Shown: positions 1 through 11,845 of the stretch, piece by piece
How positions within the stretch are numbered: the first letter of the stretch is position 1
Layout: each line of letters begins with the position of its first letter
Source of the DNA: Pyricularia pennisetigena
Taxonomy: Eukaryota > Ascomycota > Sordariomycetes > Magnaporthales > Pyriculariaceae
Length of the DNA stretch: 64,000 bases
Assembly: GCF_004337985.1 (NCBI RefSeq)
Contig: NC_043742.1
Coordinates: 5,864,028-5,928,027 of the forward strand
Direction: 5' to 3'
Notes under the pieces: model-generated
Database searches by the model: none
The model's input: only the letters and a program-made list of their open reading frames with translations
Told to the model about the DNA's origin: nothing
Made by a program: the position numbers and the translations under genes

Positions 1-73
1 CAGTCAGCCAGCCAGTCCGTCAAGAAGCTGCACATGTTGAGTTGTGTGGATTGCATGCAAGGCGCATTCTTAC

Positions 74-2257
74 CATCAAGGTCCTACATTCCATCGATTC
101 GAATTGGCCATTCAACATCCAGTGGAACAGATTGGACAAGATTTTGGACAGGAATTGGTGGTTCTCCAATTTCTCTCCATCGCGCATCGGTACCTTCCAT
201 CGACTCTGCCAGTCCTCGCCGACCAACTCGTCGACGAAGCCGCTCGAGTGGAAAAGGGCCTGGATTGAGGCGTTGGAATAGCACCAGACACCGGGATTCA
301 TGAGGCCGACTGGGCGTCTCTCTCTCCGCAGAAGAGCCCTGGGTTCTGCAGCAAGTGGTGCATATGGTTCCTCCTCGCCGGTTTCCCTCAAGCCGGTGTA
401 GCTCTGTCGGGTCAAGATCCGGGCCGGCCGAGCTGGCGGCGCAAGCATCGTGTTGTTAATATCTGCCGAGGCAGGAAAACCCCTCGTGGCTTGTGTGACA
501 GGAGAAGTCATTGACTCTCGCACATCGCTGACTGCAGGAAATCTCCTCAAGAATTCCTCTTGTGTGCGAACAATGCTCTGCCCCTCGTTGGTGAGCTTTT
601 CATTCCAACGTCTAGCATCTTCGGCATTCTGGATTGGTTTTGCTTTCGGTCTGCCCTGACCAAGCGACAGGGGAAACCGCGGCTTGGGGTGTTGAAGTTT
701 TTGGATCCCACCAGAGGTTTCAGATCTTTGTAAAGCATGTGCGCCGACAAGTTCAACCCAGGCATCAAGCCCGCCCTTGAGGAGCTTCGCCGGCTTGCTG
801 TCTCCTGTCAGATCGTAATCAAAGTGCTTCAGGGCATTGTACAGGCCGAACAACGCATTCTCTGCTGGTGTTCCGCCCCGCCAGTTGATCTCATGGGAAT
901 CTTGATTGTAGAAGACGACGAGGTCATATTCACTCCGTCGGCTGAAGATTTCTTCCTCGCGCGGAGGCGCGAGAATCAGGCTTTGCGCAATATCCTCTGC
1001 GGAGATATGTTCACGTTGCAACACATCCGGCTCCACACAAATGATGGAGGTTGACATGATGTGGCCTTCGTTGAACTCCTCTCTGGTTCTCACATCGATT
1101 ATCAGAACCTTAAAGTTGACGGACGAGCCACGCATGAACTCAACCAACTGTTCCGGCGTTACCGTATCTCCTTCTGGAATTCGGGGCTGAGGACGGGCTG
1201 AGGGCGGCTTTGCTTGTTGGTTATTTGCAGGGGCGGAATAATCCTCTCTGCCCAGAGGTTGTTTGCCCTGCGAAGCCATTGACGTGGAAGAAGCCGCACG
1301 GCTGAACATTCCCCGCGAATTACTCGAGGGGAGGTTCGCGGACTCATTGGAAACGGTGCCCCGCGCTGGGCTATAGATGGCCTCGGGGACCTTGGGGAAC
1401 TCGGTGGGAATGTTGCTGTGTAACGATATTCCAGCGACTTGCTTCGGTGTAGGCGGTAAGCCTGTTGATCCCAACGGCCGTTGTGATGAGCCGCCAGGTC
1501 CATTTTTGCCACCTCGTAAATTTGCAAAACGTTCAGCAAGATCTTGGACTGGAGGGCTCAAAGGACCGGCGCCGTTTGGCCCATTCTGCACAGAGTTTCC
1601 ATGCAAGGCTTGAGGCTTCGGGTACGGCGCTGATCTTCTGGTGGCAATCCCGTTTTCTGCATCTTGGCCGTATCCGGGGCTGGGCACGGCTCCGTTGCCG
1701 GACAAAGGCGACTCTGATGCCACAGGCTTTACCGTACCCCCATTCGAGTGCAGTCCTGGCTGCGCATGGCCATTGGCCCGTGTGGATTGTAAGCTGGCAC
1801 GTTGAGGGCGCACGCCGCTTTTTTGATTGTCCAGCTTGACAGCTGCTTTGACCTTCTCGAAATCAGGATGCAAGGCCTGGATCTTGCGCATCAGAGCTGT
1901 GTGACGTGCAGCCAGCTGCTTCCTGTCTGAGAGAGAAGCAAAGCCCTTGTTCCTTGGAATAGCCTCGACAGCTATTACAGTAGCTGAGACGTATTCCTTC
2001 AGGGCCATATGAGGACGTCCAAAGCCCTTGAGAGACTCGGCACTTCTAAGGTGATTTTCACCCTGTGCTATGACGGTCTCGATGGGGGCGAAGGCATCGA
2101 TATTGACAGGCGGATTGAGGAGGTCATCTATGTGCGGTAGCGGCGGCTTGCCGGGGCGGCCGTTGGGGGGCGCATCGGCGTTCATGCTGCCACCCGCCGT
2201 TGGCGTGGTGAAAGTGTAGGAAGACGAGGATACGGAGGCGGAGGGTGGCGGCACCAT
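74..2257 (-). CDS. DOA4: Doa4-type ubiquitin carboxyl-terminal hydrolase, 3' part outside window
   Basis: A cysteine deubiquitinase predicted to remove ubiquitin from cargo at late endosomes before vesicle budding. The 728 residues in the window show a helical USP8-dimerisation/MIT-like region (about 60-150), a long Ser/Pro-rich linker, a rhodanese-like domain (about 365-510, with the motifs LIIDVRTREEFNEGH and LLKGGLDAW), then the start of the USP domain. The Cys box GLMNPGVWCYSNASIQAL puts the catalytic Cys at 659, with the oxyanion-hole Asn four residues into the box. The rhodanese plus USP order is typical of Doa4/Ubp4. The exon ends at a GTAAGA donor (73-72). A CTGAC branch-like site lies near position 5, so the acceptor and the His box lie beyond the left edge. 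The start at 2257 is the first in-frame Met; a Met 24 residues later is possible. Domain calls are by eye. Confidence 0.85.
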
Positions 2258-3473
2258 CCTGGTGGATTATGTGTGTATAGTTGCTGGTCGGTTATCTATC
2301 CGTATGTGCTAGACTCATGGCGATGATCAAGTAAGAGCTGGATTGAAACGAAACCTGCTCGCCTTTCTGGCAGAAGCGAAAATGAGATTATTAGGGACCC
2401 TATGGCAAGCATGGGAGGCAGTCAAAGACTAGAGCGCCGAGGACGCCGGATGCAGCGTCCCGACTATGTATCGGGCAGAAACAACAGGCCGAGTTCGTAT
2501 TATGTCTTCGGTATGGTATGTATACTGCTGCTCGGTTCCACGCCCAGACTAACTGGAATGAGGGGACATTCTTTGTTCGACTTTCGCTTCAAAGGTGAGA
2601 TGGGGCGAATCAGGCTTGGAGAGGCTTTTGCGGACCCGTTCATACGCTCGCACCGCAGCCGCGTGGTAGTTGACGGCGTAAAGCCAGTCAGTTACACACC
2701 CTCGAACAATAAGGAATAGTCGATAGAACGAATGGTGGGCCAGTCGCGTTGGCGGGGTGTGATTGGATCAGCCAACCAAGTCAAATCCGAAGCAAAATGG
2801 TGCTTTTGTTGTTGCGAGATTGCCAGCCATTAGTTGTGAACGGAATCCGGGAGCGGCCTGTTTGCGGTACAAAGTACGGCCCCACCACGAGGTACCTACC
2901 ACACCCAATTGCCCCAGGGTCTCCAAACGCCACCTCACGCACTCAGTCAGTAGCCCACATCGTCATTGGGCTGAGCTCTTCCCATGTGAACCCATGTGGC
3001 TGTGGCCGGGGAGTGCGGAGCTGCCCCCCAAGCGCGGCTCCATGACAAACAGCGGCTCCGTCTTAGTAAGGTTAACTTAGCGTGCGTGCCAGCATTAACT
3101 ATCGCCGCCTACGATCCAGCCTTGAGCTTTCGCGACGGCGTATTGGAATAATTTTTGTCGTAACCCAACCGCTCCCAACTCAAACTGCTCATACGGCAAT
3201 CATTGCACGCTGGTCCAATATTGCAAAATTCCACTCTTGCATTGCCTGACCCTTTTCTCCTCGGCAGCCGAGTCCAACTAGCGATACAGTGCCAGGGTTG
3301 CGTCATAGCACACGTAGACCCAACCAACGGGCGACACGGCGGCGATTCTCTGTGAAAGCGGCCAAACGCGCATTCTGACACGACAGCAACCCCCACACCG
3401 ACGCCTTTTGACTTTCGCTATCGTCGCTGCCTGCATCTCTGCGAAACAGATATTGCAGTTCTGCGCCTTCAAA
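2258..3473. promoter_or_regulatory. Divergent intergenic region DOA4/VPS27
   Basis: About 1.2 kb between the starts of two divergently transcribed genes, so it must hold both promoters. Short open frames here have no recognisable domains and no splice continuity. I see no obvious TATA box; a GGTACC-centred motif lies near 2890. Nothing else is supportable. Confidence 0.5.
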
Positions 3474-5972
3474 ATGATGAGCTGGTGGTCTTCAGGGGCC
3501 AACACTGCCCTGGACGAGCAGATTGAGAAGGCGACGAGTAGCAGTTTGTATGCCGCACCTGCCTAGCCGAACTGCCTGATGCAAACAGCTCTGTCGGCAT
3601 CCAGGCCCAACTCATCCTAAGTGCTGCTTTGTGACTAACAGCATGCCTATAGAGAAGATATTGCGCTCAACCTCGAGATATCCGATGTTATTCGATCCAA
3701 GACCGTCCCACCCAAAGATGCCATGCGTTCTCTCAAAAAGCGAATTGGACATAAGAATCCCAATACGCAACTAAGCGCTCTTGAGGTCTGCCGCCCACTA
3801 CATCTCCTTTGCGGGTCTTAGCCTTGGTCTGCATTGATACTGACGTTGAGGATCAACAGCTTACGGATACATGCGTCAAAAACGGCGGACAACATTTTCT
3901 GGTCGAGATCGCCTCGCGTGAATTCATAGACAACTTGGTCTCCTTACTCAAGGCTACAGGACCTGCTGCCGTCAACGCAGACGTACGTACCAGGATCCTT
4001 GGACTGATACAGTCCTGGGCAGCTGTCACACAGGGTCGCGTCGAACTTTCATACATAGGGGAGGTTTACAAGACTCTACAGCACGAGGGCTTTCAATTTC
4101 CCCCTAAAGTCGCCGTGGCCACCAGCATGATTGATAGCAGTGCGGTACGTCAATGCTGTGTTCTCCCGGTAACATCTACAAGCGAGCGGCTACTAACAAT
4201 CAACAACAGCCTCCCGAGTGGACCGACTCAGATGTCTGCATGCGTTGCAGAACTCCATTTACCTTCACAAACCGGAAGCACCATTGTCGCAACTGCGGTA
4301 GCTGTTTTGATCAACAATGCTCTTCGAAGTCGATCCCGTTACCACATCTTGGCATAATGCAGCCGGTCAGGGTGGATGATGGCTGCTATGCCAAACTCAC
4401 GGACAAGAGCAGGGGTTCAGGAGCCTCTGGCGCCGGCGCAGGATACGATCGAAAGTCGCCTAGCCTGTATTCTTCATTCCCCCACAAGAACCGATCGTCG
4501 TCGGCGATGCAGCCCCGGAGTGCTAGGGTTGACGACGGGTTTGACGAAGACCTGAAAAAAGCCCTGGCAATGAGTCTGGAGGAAGTCAAGAGCCATTCCA
4601 GAAATTATGCGCCCGCAAGCAATGGCATTGCCAACGGCGGCCAGTCAAAGATTAATGGGGATTCTTCCGCAATGAAGACTGTGGAGGAGGAAGACGATGA
4701 CCTCAAGGCTGCAATCGCAGCATCTCTGGCTGACATGGAGGAGCAGAAGAAAAAGCATTCTGCAGTACTTCACGAACAGACACATAGTTCGGAGCCGGCA
4801 TCTGCGTCTACCTTCGTTCCACCCAAGAATGACTATGAGCTCACACCGGTTGAAGCGGAGAACATCAACTTGTTTGCGACGCTAGTGGATCGCCTGCAGA
4901 CGCAACCTCCTGGGACCATTTTGCGAGAGCCCCAGATCCAGGAACTCTACGACAGTATTGGGACACTTCGGCCAAAGTTGGCGAGAACCTACGGAGAGAC
5001 CATGAGCAAACACGGTAGGTTCTCCAGCGCTGTTGATAAATGACGGGTTGACATCTGCGATCTGAGCTAACTTGTTCTGCAGACACCCTTCTTGATTTAC
5101 ATGCCAAACTCGCAACAGTAGTGCGCTACTATGACCGAATGCTCGAGGAGCGGCTCTCAAAGGCCTACGGCCAGCGCAGTTTTGCGGGCTACAACATGCC
5201 TGTAGCTAGCCAGACATCGAGCCCTTATCCATCGCTGCAAGGCCCCAGTGCACCTGCGAATGTTCCCGGAGAGAGTTTCTACACCGGACAGCCTCAGCAC
5301 GACTACGCCGAGCCGTCACGGCAACCGTCATATCCTCCACAGGCCCCTGGCGCTCAACAGCAGTTCCATCAATACGCGCCACCTCACCAACCTTCTCAGC
5401 CCAGCGAGGGCTGGCAGGCTTCGCACACTCCTGCCCCGTCAGCCCAATATCCCGGACAACCTCCCCAGCAGTCGACAGAGTCGATTCATTCCCATTCCAG
5501 CGCTCACAATCACCAGAACCTTGCAGCGCCAAGCGCACCGGATCAACCGCTTTCAACTCCCACCACGGATCCAGCCGCCTCTTATTATTTTAATCAGCAA
5601 CAAGTATCCGCACTGCAAACGCCAGTGTCTGTCCCCGCGGAGCCTGTACAATCGCCATACCCCAACTTGCAACAGCAGCAACAACAACAGCAGCAGCAAC
5701 AGCAACAGCAACAACAACCTGCACAATACCAACACTCACCTGGCCTTGGGGGCCAAGCGCCGCAGCAACAACCGCACACACAGCCTCAGCAGCCCCAACA
5801 GCCGTACTGGCAACATTCAGCATCCCAGAACACTGCGTTGCCGACAAATCACCAGCCATGGCCCCAGGTGCCCAATAGACAAAGCGGATCTTACGTGCAA
5901 GAGCCCTTGCCTTCTGCGCCCCAGCACGCACCGCAAAAGCCCGTCGTAGAGGAGGCCCTCATTGAGTTGTAG
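3474..5972 (+). CDS. VPS27: Vps27, ESCRT-0 subunit (VHS-FYVE-UIM)
   Basis: Join 3474..3547, 3653..3785, 3860..4144, 4210..5014, 5083..5972; 728 aa. It binds PI3P and ubiquitinated cargo on endosomes and recruits ESCRT-I. Visible parts: VHS domain (about 10-165); FYVE zinc finger (about 167-230) with [16 protein letters not shown] and RVDDGC signatures; two ubiquitin-interacting motifs ([12 protein letters not shown] and [12 protein letters not shown]); a helical Hse1-binding core (about 390-460); and a disordered Pro/Gln tail. The tail has three PSAP motifs (487-490, 582-585, 709-712) expected to bind the Vps23/Tsg101 UEV domain, 16 consecutive Gln (629-644), and ends in a clathrin-box-like LIEL. 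All four introns have GT..AG ends, keep phase, and restore family sequence across junctions. The second donor is the weaker GTCTGC. The first of two adjacent Met codons was used as start. Confidence 0.93.
5670..5717 (+). repeat. CAA/CAG polyglutamine tract in VPS27
   Basis: Sixteen consecutive Gln codons, mixed CAA and CAG, in the disordered tail of Vps27. The mixed codons argue for a selected or old tract and not for a pure recent expansion. Length is likely to vary between strains. Confidence 0.9.
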
Positions 5973-6624
5973 GATGGGCAGGAGGTTACTTTGGAGTTTT
6001 GGGCTTGGAATCGCATGTGTCAGAAGGTATTACAGCACAGCTCCGATTGAACATGTTTGGTCGCGGACTTTGATGTGTTTTTGATGCTTGTCGTATACAA
6101 TCGCTCAAAAGGTAGATTTCTTTTAATTGCAAAGAGATTTGTTTTCTGCAAACGGAAGGATACCTGTTTTCACTTTGTAGGAAAGCTAATGTGTCTGCAT
6201 TAGTCGAACTCATCTTGACACCGATTGGCTATGTCGTCCCTTGCGTTTTTCAAAAACAAACCATACCACGGGATGGAGAAAGTCGGAAGATATGAATGGG
6301 TACTGGAATGCGCCCCCTCGCTTCAAAATGGTTGTCAAGGGCTTTAGGCAAGGGAAATGAACAAAGATTCCTCGACTTGGCAGTCAGCTGCGCTGCCCCT
6401 GTAATGGAAGCCTCATACCAGGAACATCCGGATCCGTTGCATTCCTTGGCGACTGCCTCTACCCTCCAGACAAAGATGCACACTTTTATTTGTTGGATTT
6501 GTCTATTCTACTCTGGAGGTGCATTGATCTTAGTGACTGCTAAAACCAGACGTCTGCCAGAGAAACTTTCCAAGAGGGTTGATCCAATATACGAACCCTC
6601 CGACCATACTCGCCATCGAGAGCA
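5973..6624. other. Intergenic, VPS27 3' region
   Basis: No supportable gene. It holds the VPS27 3' untranslated region and the upstream region of the next gene. An open frame from 6296 overlaps the next start but has no recognisable features. Confidence 0.4.
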
Positions 6625-7015
6625 ATGGCATCTCAACAACAAACCGACAGACCAAACAATGATCGCCCTGCGTTGAACCGGCGGCCACTGGACATTGTCA
6701 TGAGCGACTACACACACTACGAGCTGAACGAGAACCTCGAGATCGAAAAGTGGTATCGACCAGCAGCTCCACCAGCTCCGGCGCCTGAGGTGTTGTTGCT
6801 GCCAACGAGCCCCGAGGAGAGACAAGACAGAAGCTTGGAGCTACGGGCCAGGTGGGAAGAGCAACCCGAGGTGTCGAAAGACAAGGTTCCTGACCAGCTT
6901 GCCGAGGCAGAATGCAAGTCAACCCAAATGCCCCCAACCTCTTCATCTAATATCACGGTCATGAGAATACAACACCGGGAGAGAAAAGAGCTTTTCCCGC
7001 AATGGCTAACTAGCA

Positions 7016-7062
<47 letters not shown>

Positions 7063-7532
7063 CAGCATACGTCCTACTTGACCGTGCTCGTCGAGCCGCG
7101 TATGAGGGTTATGAGGAGCCCTCGGAGATGGACTGGCCGGTGAAGCTGCCGTCGCGCGCTCAGCTCACGCGTATGGCGTACCGCAGGCCCAGGCCGAGGC
7201 CGAACAGCGTGGCTGCCAAGGCGAGGGAGCGCGGCGGAGCGGCCAGGCCGGAGCCGGTGTTTTGGGGCAACGGCCAGCGGCGGGTCACCTTGGGGAAGGA
7301 CTACAAGGCCAGTCGCATGATCAAATACATACTTGTAAGTTGCAGACTGTATTATTCCTTGAAAATTTGAGGGGATTATTGTGAGGTTTTTCCGTATGCG
7401 ACGACGTCCCGGCTAACATGGGATTGCATTTGTTTTTCCCACCTTTAGGATGGTGCGAGGGCCAAAGCAGGGGCTAGAGCATCGGGAGGAAATAGGAGGT
7501 TGAGGATGGCTGCTAAGAACAAGATGCCATGA
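6625..7532 (+). CDS. Hypothetical protein; exon 1/2 junction unresolved at a TA repeat
   Basis: Not recognised. Exon 1 (from 6625) encodes an acidic, Pro/Ala-rich segment containing DYTHYELNENLEIEKWYRP. Exon 2, read from about 7066, encodes AYVLLDRARRAAYEGYEEP and a basic Arg/Pro-rich part ending at 7334. A GTAAGT donor, a CTAAC branch site and a TTTAG acceptor then give exon 3 (7449..7532), a basic 27-residue tail ending KNKMP. The last junction is convincing. The first is not. The acceptor TACAG at 7065 needs a phase-1 donor, and no GT in that phase lies between 6700 and 7020. The reading frame instead runs through the (TA)20 repeat and would join exon 2 if the repeat were one unit shorter. 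Either a non-canonical intron or repeat-length variation explains this. Coordinates give the gene span. Confidence 0.6.
7019..7058. repeat. (TA)20 microsatellite
   Basis: Twenty perfect TA units, lying exactly where exon 1 and exon 2 of the 6625-7532 gene should join. Its length decides whether the two halves are in frame if the region is not spliced out. Confidence 0.95.
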
Positions 7533-8092
7533 GGAAAAGGTTAAGGTGGAGGTGTATGGTATGCGCTTGTATGGTCGAGGACGGGAGGCAATTCGAGAAG
7601 GGTACAGGAAGAGTTTCATGGTTCGCCTGGTATCGATGGCTGAGTCTATGTCTGATGTCATGGCTAGAATTTCGTGGCGTTCAATCCCCACAACGCAGTG
7701 ATGATATTTCACCCAACTTTAATACAGTAAAGATCATTTCGTTAAAAGGATAAAAATTTCAAGTAGAGCGCGTTTTTTTTTCCCTTCTTTCATTAATCAA
7801 ATTATCTGGGCAGGACGTACGGGAGCAGACGCCTGTCGGCACGTCGTGGTTGTCGTTTTTCCAGTGAACTGACAATCTGACTGTCTGGCGGAGGAAGCGG
7901 GGCAGGGGCAAATGGCAAATCATGAAGTCGGTCTAAAAGTCCAGGTAATCAAGGCACGATGACTCAACGTAACAAGTCGCTTCAAGTCTTGACAGCGCGC
8001 AACCCAAAACATACAACAAATCCGTGTAGTCAACATCACACCTGCATTCAAACAGCTTCGAATCGCTTGTCGTCACATTTGTTCAGTGGAAA
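7533..8092. other. Intergenic
   Basis: No gene seen. It contains the 3' region of the hypothetical gene and the promoter of the phosphatase gene. Confidence 0.4.
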
Positions 8093-9255
8093 ATGCCAGC
8101 CACAGTCTACTTCGTCCGCCATGCTCAAGGCTACCACAACCTCCCCTGGGTGCCAGGAGGAACAAACCCGTCTCTGCTGGCCGACCCGGACCTCACAGAG
8201 TTGGGCAAGGAACAGTGCGCGGAGCTGAGCAAGAACTTCCCCGTCCACGACAAGATCACCCATCTGGTGGCATCGCCGCTGAGGCGCACGCTCTACACCT
8301 GCCTGCTCTCGTTTGGCCCGGTGCTGGAGCAGGGCAGGGTGAAAAAGGTGATTGCGCTGCCGGAACTGCAAGAGATCGCGGCGCTGCCCAGCGATACGGG
8401 CAGTGACCCGGCGGTGCTGGCCAAGGAGTTTGGCGTCGAAAAGGTCGACCTCGGCCTCGTCAAGGATGGCTGGACCGACAAGGGCCCGGGTTCACCGTTT
8501 GCGCCTGAGCTGGAGAAGCTTGATGCCAGGGCCAGGGCGGCCAGGATTTGGCTACGGAAGCTGGCTTCCGAGGTCGAGGGCAATGAGGCGCACATTGTCG
8601 TGGTCACTCACGGAGCCATTCTACATTTCTTGACTGAGGATTGGGATGGCACGTCGATAAACAACAGTAAGAACAGTTTTTCTTTTGCTCTTTTCGTTTT
8701 CCTTTTTCGCAACCACTCCTCGTTTTTGGGTGCGTCATTTTCTTTTTCCCCCGGGATTGCTGCAACTGAGCAGAATCATTCGGAGATGCTGAAGCCGGCA
8801 GGGCATGACTTGGATTAACCAGTCGAGGGTGCCTTGTCCTGATCCCCCGTTGCCGTCAAGCCCATGATCCATACTCGGAGTTGGAGGCCCTGGGCCCACT
8901 GGTACCCACTGGTACCCACTTGAGCAAACCATGGGGTCATAAGTTGCAGTGCAATATCTTTAGCATTACGCGTCTTGATTTACTGTTTCGGCTGTCGGAT
9001 TGTTTCTTTTATTGCTTCTCTGCTTCATGCTGACGAGCGGCTGTTTTTTTTTTTTTTTATTCTCCAGGCACTGGATGGCAGAATACTGAGTGGCGTTCGT
9101 ACGAGTTCGCCGATTCTACTGGACAAGATCCACAAGCAAGCCTCAAAGAAACAAAGCAAAGCTGGGAGAGGCGACGCGGCAGCGCAATTCCCCTGACGGA
9201 GACGGAACAGCGGGAACTCAAGGCTGTGTTGTGGCGTGGGGTGAAGGAGGAGTAG
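8093..9255 (+). CDS. Histidine phosphatase (phosphoglycerate mutase-like) family protein
   Basis: Join 8093..8666, 9068..9255; 253 aa. The N-terminus FVRHAQGYHN carries the RH motif of the histidine phosphatase superfamily, with His10 as the expected phospho-acceptor. Arg in SPLRRT, a Glu in PELQE and His173 in VVTHGA complete the usual catalytic pocket. Size and start fit the small fungal PGAM-like phosphatases, which act on small phosphorylated molecules and not in glycolysis; the substrate cannot be read from sequence. The intron (GTAAGA..CCAG) is 401 nt, long for this window, and contains a 10-bp tandem repeat and a poly-T tract before the acceptor. Exon 2 encodes NTEWRSYEF and a charged tail ending GVKEE. 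Splicing is phase 1. Confidence 0.88.
8897..8920. repeat. Tandem CACTGGTACC-type 10-bp repeat in intron
   Basis: Two and a bit head-to-tail copies of ACTGGTACCC inside the phosphatase intron. Each copy contains a GGTACC palindrome. Confidence 0.8.
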
Positions 9256-10761
9256 TTGAGTGACGCGGAGAAATTCTAAATAAGCAGAGTCCTTGGCGGA
9301 GAACGGGAACGCGGCTGGGCTGACTGAGGGTTCGAAACTCAACAATTGGGTTAGGCTCACCTGGAAAGAGACACAAACAGACACAAGACTGACAAGATAT
9401 CCATAGAGATAGATCAGCAGTAGATCATAGAATATAAATACCGTGTGTCAAGTTCAAGTGCTTGTCGCTTACTGTACAGCGGCACATGAATACGCAGTAG
9501 CGAACCCCCTTTTTGACAGCATTATAAACGCATGAATTATAGGTATGGGGAAACTTTAACAAGGTGCTGCACTCTACTGTACTGTCAGCCGACTGACCGG
9601 CTACTACCTGATAGTGGCGAGAGAGAATCCCGGTAACTCGATTAGTCCATGTTAATAGCTGCCCTGGAGTTAATGAAAATCAATACATTGAGAGCAGTTT
9701 TTGGCAACACAGATTCTGCGACAATGGAAGGGATAAATAAAGAAGAGAAAATAGAAAAATAAAAAGATCGGATTAAACCGAAAGCGTGAGGCGATAATTG
9801 TTCTGGCGGCCGGCTATTTTCAGCCTCCCCGTGGCCTCTGATTGAGCCGCAGACCAACGTCTCGGAAGGGGGACAGCTAGCCAATTGAAACCGAACCGCG
9901 CGACTATTGTGCTAGCAAACGAAGTCTGGTATGCAGCCCTCTCAGCGACCTTCAAGCCCATGGGAATCCAGTCGGAGATTTCCATGTCGCGGCGTCGATC
10001 CTTCGAGGACTGGACATTATCCGCCCAGAGCCCGCCTTGCCGCCAGAATCAACCGTTGTTATGGCCTGATGGGTAATCGTTCTCTAGCGAATAAAACGGA
10101 GTAGGGCTAGTTACGATTAGAATGATTTTGGGATGCACAATGTCTTGTGTTGAGGTGGGTTGTGCAGCATTGTCTAGTTGAAACGGACAAAGTCGAGCAC
10201 AGCGCCTCGACGTGATTCGTCAGTGGCTTGCGATATGCCAATTTGAGCTCTGGCCAATGCAATATGCAGGGAGCCTAGGGGTTCGGTCGTCGGCTCCCTG
10301 GTGCCGCCGGCGCGCTTATTACCCACGCAAGAGGCCCATTATTTTTTTCTCGTCAGACCCCCCCATATGACCGAAATGGGTTTAGCAGCCCGTTGTCTGT
10401 CGTACCTTGCAGGTTCGCATGGAGCTATCCTTGTCATCCTTTCTTCAGCGCCCTAGAAGCCTTGGACGACGCTTTTAGCCAGGCACGAATCCCATTCACC
10501 CCCACACAACGGTCCCAAGTTAAAGGCGGGCTGCCCTGATGTAAGCCGCTGATGATTGGATGGATTAGTGAGATTGTTGGGGGAGGCCTGTCCATCGCGC
10601 CGTCAAAAAAAGATCTGTGTTTCATAACGTACCAGATATTGATGCAACTGCCCGTGCAGCCCTGTCCGTCTTTTCGTCTCTCCTTTTTGCTTTTTGTCTC
10701 CCCCTCACCTTTTTGTCTCTTTGTTCCTTTTGGTAAAGGTGTAGTTCCTCTTATCAATACT

Positions 10762-10807
<46 letters not shown>

Positions 10808-11845
10808 TGGTCCTGTTTCCACTACAAGGGTACAATGATTCCACTGTAACATTACCCTACTTTCCTTGGCCTGCGATTCCCGGATACCCAACCTTGCCAA
10901 CCTCGGCCCTCTTATTGCTGATGGTCACTCTTTCGCTCTCTTGATCTCGCTATTGTTTCGATTCCTCCTCCAACCCTGAATGGTTATTATCAACCAGCAC
11001 AGAAATTCTCTCCTTCGGAAACTACACGAGTCGGACGTTCAGTTCTCTACATTCCCTAGCAAGCAGCATATTCACTGTTTTTATCGTCCTTTTTTGGCAT
11101 AGTGACGCCAGCCCCCGAGACGATCAAACTACCAGGACTCAAGGGTCCCGCAACATTCCCATTCGACGGGTTCATTCCCCCGTTGGCATCGATCGCCAAC
11201 AGCACTCTGTTGCAGCATTCCGTTCCAACTCTGCCCATCCTAGGAGGGTTTAGTCGCAAGCCCTGCAGTCGAGCGATCGACAAAAAGCACCACTTTATCC
11301 ACCACCATCATACACATAGGCACGCACGCACTCACGCACACACGCCTTGACGCCAATCACAGCCGTATGCAGCCCTGAAGAGTTTCCTACAGACTTTGTT
11401 TTGTGCTGTGGCCATTGTCAACTCCTCTCCGACTGCGACAGGCCGGCTCCATAACAGCGAGCTCCCTACCCTATTTGTCCCAGCCAGCTGGGCAGGTCTC
11501 TCAACAACGACAATCATTTCGTCGCAACTTGGTTTCCTTTTTCTCATTTTTATTTTCTATTTTTGATTTCATCCTACTTTTACCTTACTATTCGAGTGAC
11601 GTACTTTGGGTTCCTTGACGACCATAACGAGCACAGTCGGCCATCCCGCGGGCGAGGAAACGACTTGTGTAGACGGCCGGTCCGGTTCCTTTCGCATTCA
11701 CTACATTCGATTCGACCTGACGACTCTGGGAGCTTCCTCTTTTCTTTTCTTTTCTTTTTTCTCTGGGGGTTCCTACACCCTTTATTCACACATTGTCGGT
11801 CACCATTAGAGAACAACAACAGTCGGCAGGCTTCTGTTGTTCAAA
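9256..11845. promoter_or_regulatory. Long intergenic and leader of KCH gene, with poly-T tract
   Basis: About 2.6 kb without a supportable gene. The right third (about 10650-11840) is strongly C/T-rich, typical of fungal promoters and 5' leaders, and contains a run of 42 T. Open frames over the T tract encode only Phe or Lys runs and were rejected. Confidence 0.5.
10763..10804. repeat. Poly-T tract, 42 nt
   Basis: Uninterrupted T homopolymer upstream of the KCH gene. Long dA:dT tracts exclude nucleosomes in fungi; its exact length in this assembly should not be trusted. Confidence 0.95.

Noticed and set aside
9290..9345. GGGTTCGAAA resembling a tRNA T-loop
   Set aside because: The flanking 5-bp stem does not pair and no D-arm or anticodon arm is found upstream.
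10434..10944. Frames with poly-Lys or poly-Phe
   Set aside because: Produced by the T42 homopolymer.
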